From: a virus
Virus record (IMG/VR): IMGVR_UViG_3300020595_000061
Coordinates: 1 to 46,148 of that record
DNA length: 46,148 bases
Direction: 5' to 3' (one strand)
This document shows, piece by piece, positions 7,808 to 16,581 of the stretch. The notes under the pieces are model-generated. The model saw only the letters and a program-made list of their open reading frames with translations, searched no databases and was not told the origin of the DNA. Made by a program: the position numbers and the translations under genes. Each line of letters begins with the position of its first letter. Positions within the stretch are counted from its first letter, which is position 1.

Positions 7808-8125
7808 ATGACAGCAACAACTAGCTACACACTTGATGAATTAGAAGCTAAGGTAGTAGAGTGGGGTTATCAGAAGGGCATCCTACCACAAGGTCAGGCA
7901 TCCAAGCAGTTCAGTAAGACACTAGAAGAAGTCTCTGAGTTATGCTCAGCTATAGAAGATGATGATCACGATGAGATGGTAGATGCTATAGGTGATATCA
8001 TAGTGACACTCATAATGCAAGCAAACATACAGGGTGTGGACCTCAAGGAGTGCTTGGGCTCAGCGTATGCTGTGATATCTAAGCGTACTGGTAAAATGGT
8101 TAACGGTATCTTCGTTAAGGACTAA
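7808..8125 (+). CDS. MazG-like nucleotide pyrophosphohydrolase
   Basis: 105 residues from ATG 7808, which has AAAGGA upstream. An earlier in-frame ATG at 7766 lies inside the hairpin and is rejected. The all-alpha NTP-pyrophosphatase motif is present: E40-E-V-S-E44, then D55-E-M-V-D59 and D63. Enzymes of this superfamily hydrolyse (d)NTPs or related alarmones. In phages they may clean the nucleotide pool or alter host (p)ppGpp. It sits among nucleotide-metabolism genes and is followed by the hairpin at 8131. Confidence 0.8.
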   Translation: MTATTSYTLDELEAKVVEWGYQKGILPQGQASKQFSKTLEEVSELCSAIEDDDHDEMVDAIGDIIVTLIMQANIQGVDLKECLGSAYAVISKRTGKMVNGIFVKD

Positions 8126-8130
8126 AGGTT

Positions 8131-8156
8131 GAGCCACGCTATGCGTGTCTCTTTAA
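8131..8156 (+). promoter_or_regulatory. Conserved 5-bp/3-nt hairpin with CTCTTTAA (copy 2)
   Basis: GAG-c-CACGC-TAT-GCGTG-t-CTC-TTTAA. Compared with the copies at 695 and 43582 the stem has a compensating A-T to G-C change and a different loop, so the paired structure itself is conserved. It lies in the 45-base gap between the MazG-like gene and the gene at 8171. AAGAAGG, the ribosome site of that gene, begins directly at its end. Confidence 0.6.
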
Positions 8157-8170
8157 GAAGGTTTATTACA

Positions 8171-8317
8171 ATGGGAAAGAAGATGCAAACTGAAGCGACT
8201 GTTCCTGAGTTTAAATACACTAAATCTACTCTAAAAGCAGAGAGACAGGAGAAGAGTGAGAGGAAAAAGAAAGGAAGAATATCTAAGGAAACAATCTACG
8301 AACGACGATGGAACTAA
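8171..8317 (+). CDS. Small lysine-rich protein (48 aa)
   Basis: Starts at ATG 8171 behind AAGAAGG. The 48-residue product is very basic, with a KAERQEKSERKKKGRISKE core, and probably binds nucleic acid or an acidic partner. A longer reading from a TTG at 8129 would run through the conserved hairpin and is unlikely. No family is recognised. It directly precedes the primase-helicase gene. Confidence 0.6.
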   Translation: MGKKMQTEATVPEFKYTKSTLKAERQEKSERKKKGRISKETIYERRWN

Positions 8318-8329
8318 CCAGAGGCTCCT

Positions 8330-9967
8330 ATGCGACAATACAACAACTCACCTATGGTAGCCAAGCACCTCCCTTGTGGGGGGTGTGGGTCATCTGATGC
8401 TAAGTGCATTAGAGAGGATGGCTCAGGGTACTGCTTCAGCTGTGCCACTAACTTCAAAAGTACTACACCTAACCAAACACAGGACATCCAAGAGATGGCT
8501 TATCACAACCCAGTAAGCGTAGCAGAAATAGCAACATACTCATCGTACCCCTTGGCATCAAGAGGCATCAGCAAGGGAGTTATAGACCACTTCAACGTCA
8601 AGATGTCAGTAGATGAGGATGGTCGTCCTGAAGCACACTACTACCCGTACACTAAAGACAGTGCTGTCGTGGCTTACAAGGTCCGTACGTTACCTAAGAC
8701 CTTCTTCGCAGTAGGTAACTCCAAGGACCTACAGCTATTTGGGCAAGCACAAGCAATTGCAGGGAAGATCCTAGTGATCACAGAGGGTGAGCTTGACGCT
8801 CTAGCTGTAGCTCAAGCTAACTTCGATAAATACAAGAAGTTCTACCCAGTGGTTTCTGTACCTCACGGTGCCGGTGCAATGGCTGCACTGCTCGCTAATC
8901 GTGATTTCATTCGTCAGTTTGAGAGTGTAGTCCTTATGTTTGATATGGATGAGCCAGGGCAGAGGGCAGCGCATGAAGCGTGTAATATAATCGGTGCGGG
9001 TAAGGTTAAGTTAGCTAAGACGAAAGAGAAGGACCCGTGTGCAGAGCTCCTAGCTCACGGACCGTCCAGTCTTGTAGAAGCTATCTGGAACGCACAGGCT
9101 TGGTCACCCGCTGGTATTGTCATGGGTGAGGAAGTGTGGGAGATGTACCAGAAACGTAAGAACATCACTAGTATCCCATACCCTGAATGTCTCAGTGGTT
9201 TAACTGATAAACTGGATGGTATCCGTCAGGGGGAGATCACTTTGTTTACCAGTGGCACTGGCTCAGGTAAGAGTACGGTTATCAAAGAGATCATCCTCAA
9301 CCTGCTTGCAACCACTGATGAGAAAGTGGGTGTGATAGCACTAGAGGAGTCCGTTGGTGAGTCAGCAGAGAAGTTAATTGGTATGTACCTCTCAAAGCCA
9401 TTACGTAAAGGACACACTGTGACACCTGAAGAAGAACGTAAAGGTTGGGAGCATTTGTTTGCAAATGAAAACTTGATAATGTTAGACCACCAAGGTTCTG
9501 TGGCTGATGAGTCTCTCGTGGACAAGATAGAGCATATGGCACTGATGGGCTGTAAGTACCTTATCCTTGACCACATCACTATCGCTGTGTCAGAAGGTAA
9601 CTCAGGGTTGTCTGGTAATGAAGCTGTAGATAAGCTAATGTCAGACCTATTGAAGATGGTTAAGAAACATGATGTGTGGTTGGGCCTCGTTAGTCACCTC
9701 CGCAAGTCACAAGGAAAGGCTTTCGAGGAGGGCCTCATGCCCTCTATGGATGACATCAAAGGCTCAGGTAGTATTAAACAAATTAGCTTTGATATCATTG
9801 GCTTCACCAGAAACCTCGTAGCTGAGGAAGAAAGTGAGCGTAATGTTATACAACTGCGTGTCCTGAAGGCTCGATACACAGGGGACACAGGGGATGCAGG
9901 CTGTGCAAACTACGATAAGAACACTACTCGACTTACAAAAGGGGAGGTAGGGTTCTCAATGATCTAA
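8330..9967 (+). CDS. DNA primase-helicase (T7 gp4-like)
   Basis: 545 residues (T7 gp4 has 566). An N-terminal zinc-binding primase module uses C16-x-x-C19 and C35-x-x-C38. A Toprim domain follows with E152 (ITEGELDA) and D205-M-D207. A RecA-like hexameric helicase has Walker A GTGSGKST (309-316, K314) and Walker B around YLILDH. It unwinds DNA at the fork and lays primers for the family A polymerase. GAGG lies before the ATG. The next gene, the RNA polymerase, starts 17 bases downstream. Confidence 0.95.
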   Translation: MRQYNNSPMVAKHLPCGGCGSSDAKCIREDGSGYCFSCATNFKSTTPNQTQDIQEMAYHNPVSVAEIATYSSYPLASRGISKGVIDHFNVKMSVDEDGRPEAHYYPYTKDSAVVAYKVRTLPKTFFAVGNSKDLQLFGQAQAIAGKILVITEGELDALAVAQANFDKYKKFYPVVSVPHGAGAMAALLANRDFIRQFESVVLMFDMDEPGQRAAHEACNIIGAGKVKLAKTKEKDPCAELLAHGPSSLVEAIWNAQAWSPAGIVMGEEVWEMYQKRKNITSIPYPECLSGLTDKLDGIRQGEITLFTSGTGSGKSTVIKEIILNLLATTDEKVGVIALEESVGESAEKLIGMYLSKPLRKGHTVTPEEERKGWEHLFANENLIMLDHQGSVADESLVDKIEHMALMGCKYLILDHITIAVSEGNSGLSGNEAVDKLMSDLLKMVKKHDVWLGLVSHLRKSQGKAFEEGLMPSMDDIKGSGSIKQISFDIIGFTRNLVAEEESERNVIQLRVLKARYTGDTGDAGCANYDKNTTRLTKGEVGFSMI

Positions 9968-9984
9968 TAAACTAAGGTGATAAG

Positions 9985-12069
9985 ATGGATTGGTCAGAGA
10001 ATGTAGAGTTATACTTAAGATTAAAGCTTACGGGAAACCAAAGTAGGGCATCCCATGGAGCTAAGTTACTAGCCAAGCACCCGGAGTCTCACAAGAGGCT
10101 CCAAGAGTTTGTACTGGTAGCTCACTCTGTACTCACCAGGCAGGCTAAAGGTGTAAACGATAAGATACTTTGTAAACTAACAGTGACAAGCATCGCTATA
10201 GGTAAGAAGGTGCTGACTTCTCTAACCAACTCAAGGAGGCATAGTTGGAAAGATGAAGTGCGCCTTGGGGATATGTTCATTGAAGCATTCTACCGACTCG
10301 GGTACGTGGACCTCACTAAGTCAGTCTTCAAGTCAAGTAAACCTGTTGAGATAATAATACTCGACACATTCCCGACAGGAATACCAGAGGCTGTAGCTAA
10401 GATGTCTTTACATGGTGTCTGGAGTGAACGCCCTAGGCACATCAATAGGGTCGAGCAGATCATACAGTTTACAAGGGATAGTCCTAAGTTTGTCAAGGGG
10501 GTTGTCAAAAGGTGGGATGAGTTACTCGATGGACCCTTTAAGCCCCTACTAGCAACTGACGCTATTCAGGCAGTGGATAAGCTACAGCAGGTACCTTGGG
10601 TCATTAACAAGGACATACTGAAGGCTGTCAAGAGAAACCCACACAAGTTCTACAAGGAAAATGATAAGTCCCCTGAGAACTTGTCTAAGAAGATAGATTA
10701 CATTTATACAATAACAAAAGCAACAGCACTATCACAGGTTGATCAGTTCTTCTATGCTCTGGATATTGACTACCGTGGTAGGGTGTATTACGTAGAGAGT
10801 TATATGAACTTCCAAGGTTCTGACCTAGCTAGGGGTCTCCTAAGCTTCTCTAATGCAAAGCTAGTAACACCTAGTGGGTTACGTTGGATTAAGATACATT
10901 GTGCCTCCTCGTACAACGAGAGCTACCTTAAGGGTGACATACCCACTTGGTGTACTTCTGACTACAAGACACACTTAGATACTGAGGGACTGGATGATAT
11001 CTCTGTAGACAAGATGACACTAAGGGATAGGGAGTTATGGGTTGATAATAACTATGCTAAAGTCTACCTGACTGCAATGAAGGGACACTTGTACAACTGT
11101 GAGAAACCTGTAGCGTTCCTGGCGAGTTGTATTGAACTCTTTAACTACAAGGAGAGTGATGGTCACTACTACTCTAACCTACCCATACCAGTAGACGGTA
11201 GTAATAATGGATGGCAACACCTGGGCGCTATCTCTAAGGATGAGCAGACAGCGGGTCTCGTTGGTCTGGTTCCCGTGGATATCCAGAATGACTTCTATGT
11301 GCAGACAGCTAAGATGTTAATATCCATAACAAAGGATGAAACCCGTAGGAACATACTGGATCTTATGCCTATGAAGAAGATCAGGAAGGGTGTTAGCAAG
11401 AGGGGCAGCATGACAAGGGCGTACTCAGCAGGTGCCCAGAAGATCTCTGAGAATATGTTCCAAGATTGCATTAAGTATGATTACTGTGTTGAGTATGGGA
11501 TAACAGAGGATGTCTGTAAGGGTCTTGCAAGGGATCTGGTTAAGGCTATAAAGTTAGTTTGCCCTGGGCCCTTGAAGACTATGAAGTTCTTACAGCAACT
11601 AGCTACGAATAGGTTAGATCAGGGCTATGGTTACCTCACATGGACATCCCCATCAGGGTTCCCTGTGATCTACACCTGCAACCACCAACGCTCAGAGAAG
11701 CAAAGGGGTACCATCAGTGGGCTTGGTCAGATCAATCACGTAGCTAAGGTGGATACCTTTGTGGCTGACCGTAGGGGTTTCATGTGTGGTATCTCACCTA
11801 ACTTCATTCACTCACAGGATGCAGCCCACTTGAGTCTAGTTATACAACAGTTCGATGGTGACTTTGGGGCAGTGCACGATAGCTTCAGTACCCATGCATC
11901 AGATGTAGAAGAGTTACTTACAATAACTAAGAGTGTCTTCATAGGTATGTACAACGAAGATAATTATTTTAATAACATTCAAGCTAGAATAGAGGCCACG
12001 GCTATCCAGCCAGAGCTAGGTAGTTTGAACATAGAAGATGTGGGGAAGTCAGATTACTTCTTTGCATAA
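9985..12069 (+). CDS. T7-like single-subunit RNA polymerase with a short N-terminal domain
   Basis: 694 residues (T7 RNAP has 883). The motifs are DYRGRVY (262-268), motif A D404-G-S-N-N-G, motif B K472-R-G-S-M-T-R-A-Y480, a region aligning with the specificity loop after SPSGFP, and motif C H631-D632-S. The carboxyl end SDYFFA matches the T7 foot (SDFAFA). The GR motif sits about 159 residues earlier than in T7, so the N-terminal promoter-binding domain is reduced. It should transcribe from the CCCTATAGG-type promoters at 666, 29507 and 43478 and drive the late arm. AAGGTGAT precedes the ATG. Confidence 0.95.
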   Translation: MDWSENVELYLRLKLTGNQSRASHGAKLLAKHPESHKRLQEFVLVAHSVLTRQAKGVNDKILCKLTVTSIAIGKKVLTSLTNSRRHSWKDEVRLGDMFIEAFYRLGYVDLTKSVFKSSKPVEIIILDTFPTGIPEAVAKMSLHGVWSERPRHINRVEQIIQFTRDSPKFVKGVVKRWDELLDGPFKPLLATDAIQAVDKLQQVPWVINKDILKAVKRNPHKFYKENDKSPENLSKKIDYIYTITKATALSQVDQFFYALDIDYRGRVYYVESYMNFQGSDLARGLLSFSNAKLVTPSGLRWIKIHCASSYNESYLKGDIPTWCTSDYKTHLDTEGLDDISVDKMTLRDRELWVDNNYAKVYLTAMKGHLYNCEKPVAFLASCIELFNYKESDGHYYSNLPIPVDGSNNGWQHLGAISKDEQTAGLVGLVPVDIQNDFYVQTAKMLISITKDETRRNILDLMPMKKIRKGVSKRGSMTRAYSAGAQKISENMFQDCIKYDYCVEYGITEDVCKGLARDLVKAIKLVCPGPLKTMKFLQQLATNRLDQGYGYLTWTSPSGFPVIYTCNHQRSEKQRGTISGLGQINHVAKVDTFVADRRGFMCGISPNFIHSQDAAHLSLVIQQFDGDFGAVHDSFSTHASDVEELLTITKSVFIGMYNEDNYFNNIQARIEATAIQPELGSLNIEDVGKSDYFFA

Positions 12070-12079
12070 GGAGAGTTAC

Positions 12080-12346
12080 ATGGTTAAGAATACAAGCTTT
12101 AATGTGATGGCACTACAAGGTGCAGATATTGATGATATGGAATATATTGAGGAGTTCAACCTAGACCCTAAGTTAGCGTACACCCCAGGCATTAATGATG
12201 CAATGCTTTCCTTGGTTCGCGATGATAACTTGACCTTCTTTAGGTCAGAAGGTGACACTGAAAAAGAAGCACTACGTAAGGCAAATGAATACCACAGCTC
12301 AGCTAAGTCTAGTATCAAACAATTACTGAACAAGATCACACACTGA
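12080..12346 (+). CDS. Hypothetical protein (88 aa)
   Basis: ATG 12080 follows AAGGAG with ideal spacing. An upstream in-frame start at 12038 lies inside the RNA polymerase gene and has no ribosome site. The product is acidic in its first half and has TPGINDAMLSLV and a lysine-containing helical end. No family is recognised. It sits between the RNA polymerase and thyX, so it is expressed with the replication genes. Confidence 0.65.
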   Translation: MVKNTSFNVMALQGADIDDMEYIEEFNLDPKLAYTPGINDAMLSLVRDDNLTFFRSEGDTEKEALRKANEYHSSAKSSIKQLLNKITH

Positions 12347-12379
12347 CATAAACTTTAAACAACACAAAAGAGGTTAGCC

Positions 12380-13033
12380 ATGAGTCAAGTGAACCTAATA
12401 GCACTATCTAAACCCTCAGCCATTACTGGTTGTAACACCGCTAATGAGCTGATAGCCTACACAGCAAGGGTGAGCAACCCAACTAACCAGGGTAACCTTG
12501 AGACAGCACCTAAGCTTGTGCGGTACCTCATCAAGGAGAACCACTGGTCACCCTTTGAGATGGTACACATGACCCTTGAGATTAAGACCACTCGTGACAT
12601 TGCACGACAGATACTACGTCATAGGTCCTTTGCCTTCCAAGAGTTCAGCCAGAGGTACGCTGTGAGTGAAGACTTTGAACTACGGGATTGTCGTTTGCAA
12701 GACTCTACCAACCGTCAGAACTCTGTAGATACCGATGATCGGGAACTGAGCGAAGCTTGGCGTATGAAGCAAGCTGACCTGCTGCGTGAAACTAAGAAGG
12801 TTTATCAGTGGGCTTTGGATAAAGGGATTGCCAAGGAACAGGCTAGGTCAGTACTCCCAGAAGGTAACACTCAATCTACCCTGTATATGTCAGGGTCTCT
12901 TCGATCTTGGATACACTACTGTCAACTAAGGATGGAGGGTGGTACTCAGAGAGAGCACAGAGAGGTGGCTACGCTGTGCTGGAAGATTATTGAAGGTCAC
13001 TTCCCAGATGTAGTAGTGGGCTTAGAGAAATAA
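12380..13033 (+). CDS. thyX: Flavin-dependent thymidylate synthase
   Basis: 217 residues with the ThyX signature R80-H-R82-x7-S90 followed by Q-R-Y, which places FAD and dUMP. It makes dTMP from dUMP with methylene-tetrahydrofolate and a reduced flavin. The length is normal for the family. It supplies thymidylate alongside the reductase at 5705. AGAGG lies before the ATG. It is the last plus-strand gene, and the convergent terminator starts next to its stop. Confidence 0.95.
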   Translation: MSQVNLIALSKPSAITGCNTANELIAYTARVSNPTNQGNLETAPKLVRYLIKENHWSPFEMVHMTLEIKTTRDIARQILRHRSFAFQEFSQRYAVSEDFELRDCRLQDSTNRQNSVDTDDRELSEAWRMKQADLLRETKKVYQWALDKGIAKEQARSVLPEGNTQSTLYMSGSLRSWIHYCQLRMEGGTQREHREVATLCWKIIEGHFPDVVVGLEK

Positions 13034-13076
13034 AAGAAGGGAACCTAGGGCATTACGCCTTGGGTTCCCCTATTTT
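13032..13076. terminator. Bidirectional intrinsic terminator between the convergent arms
   Basis: Bases 13039-13051 pair with 13057-13069 over 13 positions (two G-U) around loop ATTAC. The stem is followed on the plus strand by CTATTTTATG and preceded by AAAAGAA, which gives a U-rich tail on the minus strand. It stops the early arm after thyX and the late arm after the gene at 13126. Confidence 0.88.
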
Positions 13077-13125
13077 ATGTATCAGATGTGATATATTACC
13101 CACACATTAGTGTCGTTTAGTATCA

Positions 13126-16100
13126 TTAATGAGCGTAGTATTGGTACACATTACGTATGCTCTCCCTTATCTTAGCTTGACCAGCCTTAGCATTCTTCTT
13201 GATCTTACTGAGGACTTGCTTGGTGTCTAGGTAGTCACTTAATAGCTTGTTAAAGTGCTGCACCTGTTTAGCTGTCGCTGTCTTTGATCCAAACTCAAAC
13301 CCAACATCATCAGCCATTCTCTTCTTTATGAGAAAAGCCATCCTTTCGGCTTTCTGTTCTACATACTCAGTCTCACTATCCCTGCCGGGATCTGCAGCTT
13401 CTGCTAACATATACGCAAGGTTCTCTGGGACGAAGAAGGGAACATGATCTCTTCCCTTAAAGGAACCCCTATCTACAACCTCCGTCAAGTAGCCCATCAT
13501 CTGAGACTCCCCATTGACTTCAAGGGACACCTTTGTATCTGGTGACACCCTAGATAGCTTCCTCTTAAGAGCAACTTCTGCTCTCTTTCTTGCATCTTCA
13601 TACTCCCCAAAAACATCCCAATCCATAGTAGCTTTTATCCAGTTCTTATTAGACTCCTTGACAATGACATCAAATCCATTAGCATCCATCTTAAGCGCAT
13701 CGTAGATTGGAAATGCGTGAGGGTTCCCGTTGCTCGCAGATATCTGCCTAGCCATAGACTCCCCAGTGTGCGTTAGCGCAATAACAGCAGCGTCTGTTGA
13801 CTGGGGTGGTGACACTATAGATGAGTTAACTGCCTTCATACCCACTTTGATTTCATCACCCCCAGGCTTCTCTATGATTGTAGCCGAAGCAGCAGTCCTC
13901 CTATCAGCACTATAGGATTGTGCCTGCCTCTGCATTCGATCACCCGCAGCGTTAGACATAGAGTACTTGATAGGTTCATTAGCTTTTGTAACAAAGCCAC
14001 CCATCTGTAAGACCATCCCAGCAGGGCCCATTATCTCTAATGGTATATCAGCTAGTGCACTCAGGTATGCTACAGCTTTCATGGTAGCCCGAGCCAGCAT
14101 AGCCTCATAGGAAACCACCTGTTTCAAGCCAGTGATGTAAGGTTCTAGTAAGATCGCACCTACATTATCAGGGTTAGATGACGATCTCATCAATGACTCA
14201 TAGGCATCCTTGAAACCAACAAGGTCCCTGCCCTCAAGTGCAGCCTCTCTCCTCTCTGGTTCCAGTGTTGCCTCTGCGTCTTTAGCCTCTTCATACAAGA
14301 CCGCTAGAAACTCATTGAGGTTCTTCTTGATACTCTGAAGTGCACGACCGTAGCCGAAGGTCATTGTTGTGTACTTATTAAGAGCTTTCTCAGAGAATAG
14401 CCTACTCGCCACTGCTGTAAGAGCTGCGGGGGCATCTAAGTAGTCACCGTACTCCAACCCCACAGTGTTAATATTACCTACTAATGTGTCCTTGAGTTTG
14501 TCACGTATGTCGCCATTGTCTAGTAGCTTCTTATTACCAACCCTCAGTACTCCTGTCAAGAATGACAGGGCGTAATCTCCAATCATCATACCAAAGGCTG
14601 CTAGACCGTTGGTTTTACCATCAGCGTAAGCATTAAACTGTGAAGCATGGGGTTTCTTGTTGACGATAACATTATCATAGTACTTGACAAAATCCATGAG
14701 GCCATCCATGTACAACAGACCATCGTCACCTGAATTATCTATCATCTCAAGTAGTTCTGCATCCTCCTTCGGATCAAGTCCAAGTTCATTGAACTGTGGG
14801 AACTCTGGTGTCTTAAGTCCAACCTTGTTCTCGACAGCCTCATGTATTGCATCAGTTTGTACCACAGACATGGTACCATCGAGGGTACTTTGTAATCGCC
14901 TACCCCACCTGACCAACTGAGGGGTCGCTAGGGTCAATGCCTTGTCACGCTCAACGGGCAGCATCATGTCACCATCCTTTACTAAGTGCATTGCGTACAT
15001 CTCACGTAAGTTGGCTTCTTGTCGAGAGTTAGGCCTAACCATAACAGGTACAGGATTACCCAGTGCAAACCTAACCAGCTTAGAGCTTGTGGGATCTAGC
15101 CCTGACTGTTCTACAAAGACCCTGCCAGTAGCACTTTGCATAGCCCATGTCAAGTAATTAACACCCTTCCTGTTCTGAGCAAGTGCATGGTAGTACTGCG
15201 CTATACTATTACGTAACTCAGACATTGCTTTCTCTGCATCATAGGGTTTATTCAGGGTAGCTGTCTTCTCCTTCGCTCTAAATGCAGCCATCTTCCTTGG
15301 GCCAAACCCTAGTATATTAGCGTACACTTCCTGCTGTGGGGTAAGGGCAGCACCTGCCTGGTATGCTGCAAGGGTTGGTAGTATGATTGAGGTTACCAAC
15401 CTAAGTCTCGCAGGGATAACTGCGTGTGCTATTTGACTCAAGTTGAACATAGCTTGCTTGATGAGACCATCCCCTTTTACCTTCTTAATGGGCTTTATGA
15501 AGAAGCGGGACATCGGGGTTTTTCCCACGCCCTCTCGGACTGGGGGTGTCTTGTAGGGCTCCACCGCAGGTTTGTAGAAGATCCTCTTCCTTAGTGCCTT
15601 ACCCGCCCCTAGTTGGGTAATACCCAGTGGTGTTAAGCTAAACTTAACTTCACCTGTCTTACCTTTAGGTGACACCCGCCTCATCAGCTCAGCGCCTTCC
15701 ACTCCCTTATTGACATTGTAGTACAGCTCTAGGAATGCATCACCAAGCACCGTTGCTTGCTCATCACTTATACTTGTAACACTATCTGGACCACCCGTTA
15801 GTAGCTTCCATTCCCTGTTAATATTATTACCAAGATCCTTGTTCATAGCACTCTTGACATAAGGCTTCTCAAAGGGACCTGCTTGATCTAAGAGACCGTC
15901 ACCTGAGAAGATACGACCTTGCTCATCCTCCACAGCATCTACGCTGTCTAGTCTGTTTAGGAGAGTGTCCTCAGCAACAGCAGCTCCTATTGCAATGTAA
16001 TCAGGGTTGTAACCCACGCCCCAGTCAGGGTTACTGGCATCAAAGGCTTGGTGATCATTAGAGATCACAGAGGTCAGGGTGGAGAAACCACGATCCCCTT

Positions 16101-16572
16101 GGACACGCTTACCCTCCATTGTTTGCCTTTCAATACCGAACTTATAATCACCAACGTGGACAGCTGAGGTAGTGGCTTTAGTCCTAAGCGCAAAACCACC
16201 ATCACGTTCCCCGTCTGATTCAAACGCATTACTGATGTCCCAACCACCATATGATAGACGGGAGTCTTTCTCAGGGTAGTATAGGTTTTGCCTATCAACA
16301 TCTGATTCACTCGCGTCTACCTTCTCTTCCGCAGTCATCCTCCCTTGAGCTAAAGCTTGCTGCTCTTGCTGATAGGCTAATGTATCCTCAACAGGTGCAC
16401 CCCTAAACACTTGAGGGGCATCTGCTGTTACGCCTTGGATAGGTACATTAGTTGGTTGCAGTATGCTCTCTGAGAGAGAGTCTGAGGGTGTGTCCAAAAG
16501 GGTACTGAGGTCCATGCCTTCTTGATGGTCTGAAACCTGTCCCGGTTTTGTTGTTATGTTTACTCTAGCCAT
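13126..16572 (-). CDS. Putative virion-packaged single-subunit RNA polymerase (N4 vRNAP-like core)
   Basis: 1148 residues, last gene of the late virion block. The T7/N4 polymerase motifs occur in order: SATGRVF (480-486) followed by the T7-like pattern P..SK.VRFALGNP; motif A D651-G-K-T-N-G; motif B K729-x3-K733-Y-T-T-M-T-F-G-Y741-G; and motif C Y957-D958-A. Spacings are 82 (A-B) and 225 (B-C); T7 has 94 and 181. The N4 virion enzyme's catalytic core is about 1100 residues. Late position, beside internal virion proteins, suggests it is packaged and ejected to read early genes. Residues 20-30 (MDLSTLLDTPS) repeat the start of the neighbouring 1323-residue protein. The start at 16572 has GGAG; assignment is from motifs only. 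Confidence 0.72.
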   Translation of the reverse strand: MARVNITTKPGQVSDHQEGMDLSTLLDTPSDSLSESILQPTNVPIQGVTADAPQVFRGAPVEDTLAYQQEQQALAQGRMTAEEKVDASESDVDRQNLYYPEKDSRLSYGGWDISNAFESDGERDGGFALRTKATTSAVHVGDYKFGIERQTMEGKRVQGDRGFSTLTSVISNDHQAFDASNPDWGVGYNPDYIAIGAAVAEDTLLNRLDSVDAVEDEQGRIFSGDGLLDQAGPFEKPYVKSAMNKDLGNNINREWKLLTGGPDSVTSISDEQATVLGDAFLELYYNVNKGVEGAELMRRVSPKGKTGEVKFSLTPLGITQLGAGKALRKRIFYKPAVEPYKTPPVREGVGKTPMSRFFIKPIKKVKGDGLIKQAMFNLSQIAHAVIPARLRLVTSIILPTLAAYQAGAALTPQQEVYANILGFGPRKMAAFRAKEKTATLNKPYDAEKAMSELRNSIAQYYHALAQNRKGVNYLTWAMQSATGRVFVEQSGLDPTSSKLVRFALGNPVPVMVRPNSRQEANLREMYAMHLVKDGDMMLPVERDKALTLATPQLVRWGRRLQSTLDGTMSVVQTDAIHEAVENKVGLKTPEFPQFNELGLDPKEDAELLEMIDNSGDDGLLYMDGLMDFVKYYDNVIVNKKPHASQFNAYADGKTNGLAAFGMMIGDYALSFLTGVLRVGNKKLLDNGDIRDKLKDTLVGNINTVGLEYGDYLDAPAALTAVASRLFSEKALNKYTTMTFGYGRALQSIKKNLNEFLAVLYEEAKDAEATLEPERREAALEGRDLVGFKDAYESLMRSSSNPDNVGAILLEPYITGLKQVVSYEAMLARATMKAVAYLSALADIPLEIMGPAGMVLQMGGFVTKANEPIKYSMSNAAGDRMQRQAQSYSADRRTAASATIIEKPGGDEIKVGMKAVNSSIVSPPQSTDAAVIALTHTGESMARQISASNGNPHAFPIYDALKMDANGFDVIVKESNKNWIKATMDWDVFGEYEDARKRAEVALKRKLSRVSPDTKVSLEVNGESQMMGYLTEVVDRGSFKGRDHVPFFVPENLAYMLAEAADPGRDSETEYVEQKAERMAFLIKKRMADDVGFEFGSKTATAKQVQHFNKLLSDYLDTKQVLSKIKKNAKAGQAKIRESIRNVYQYYAH

Positions 16573-16581
16573 ACTGTTCTC

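Noticed and set aside
13126-16572. Reading the 1148-residue protein as a T7 gp15/gp16-type core protein only
   Set aside because: Position would allow it, but four ordered polymerase motifs with catalytic residues at sensible spacing are hard to explain by chance.
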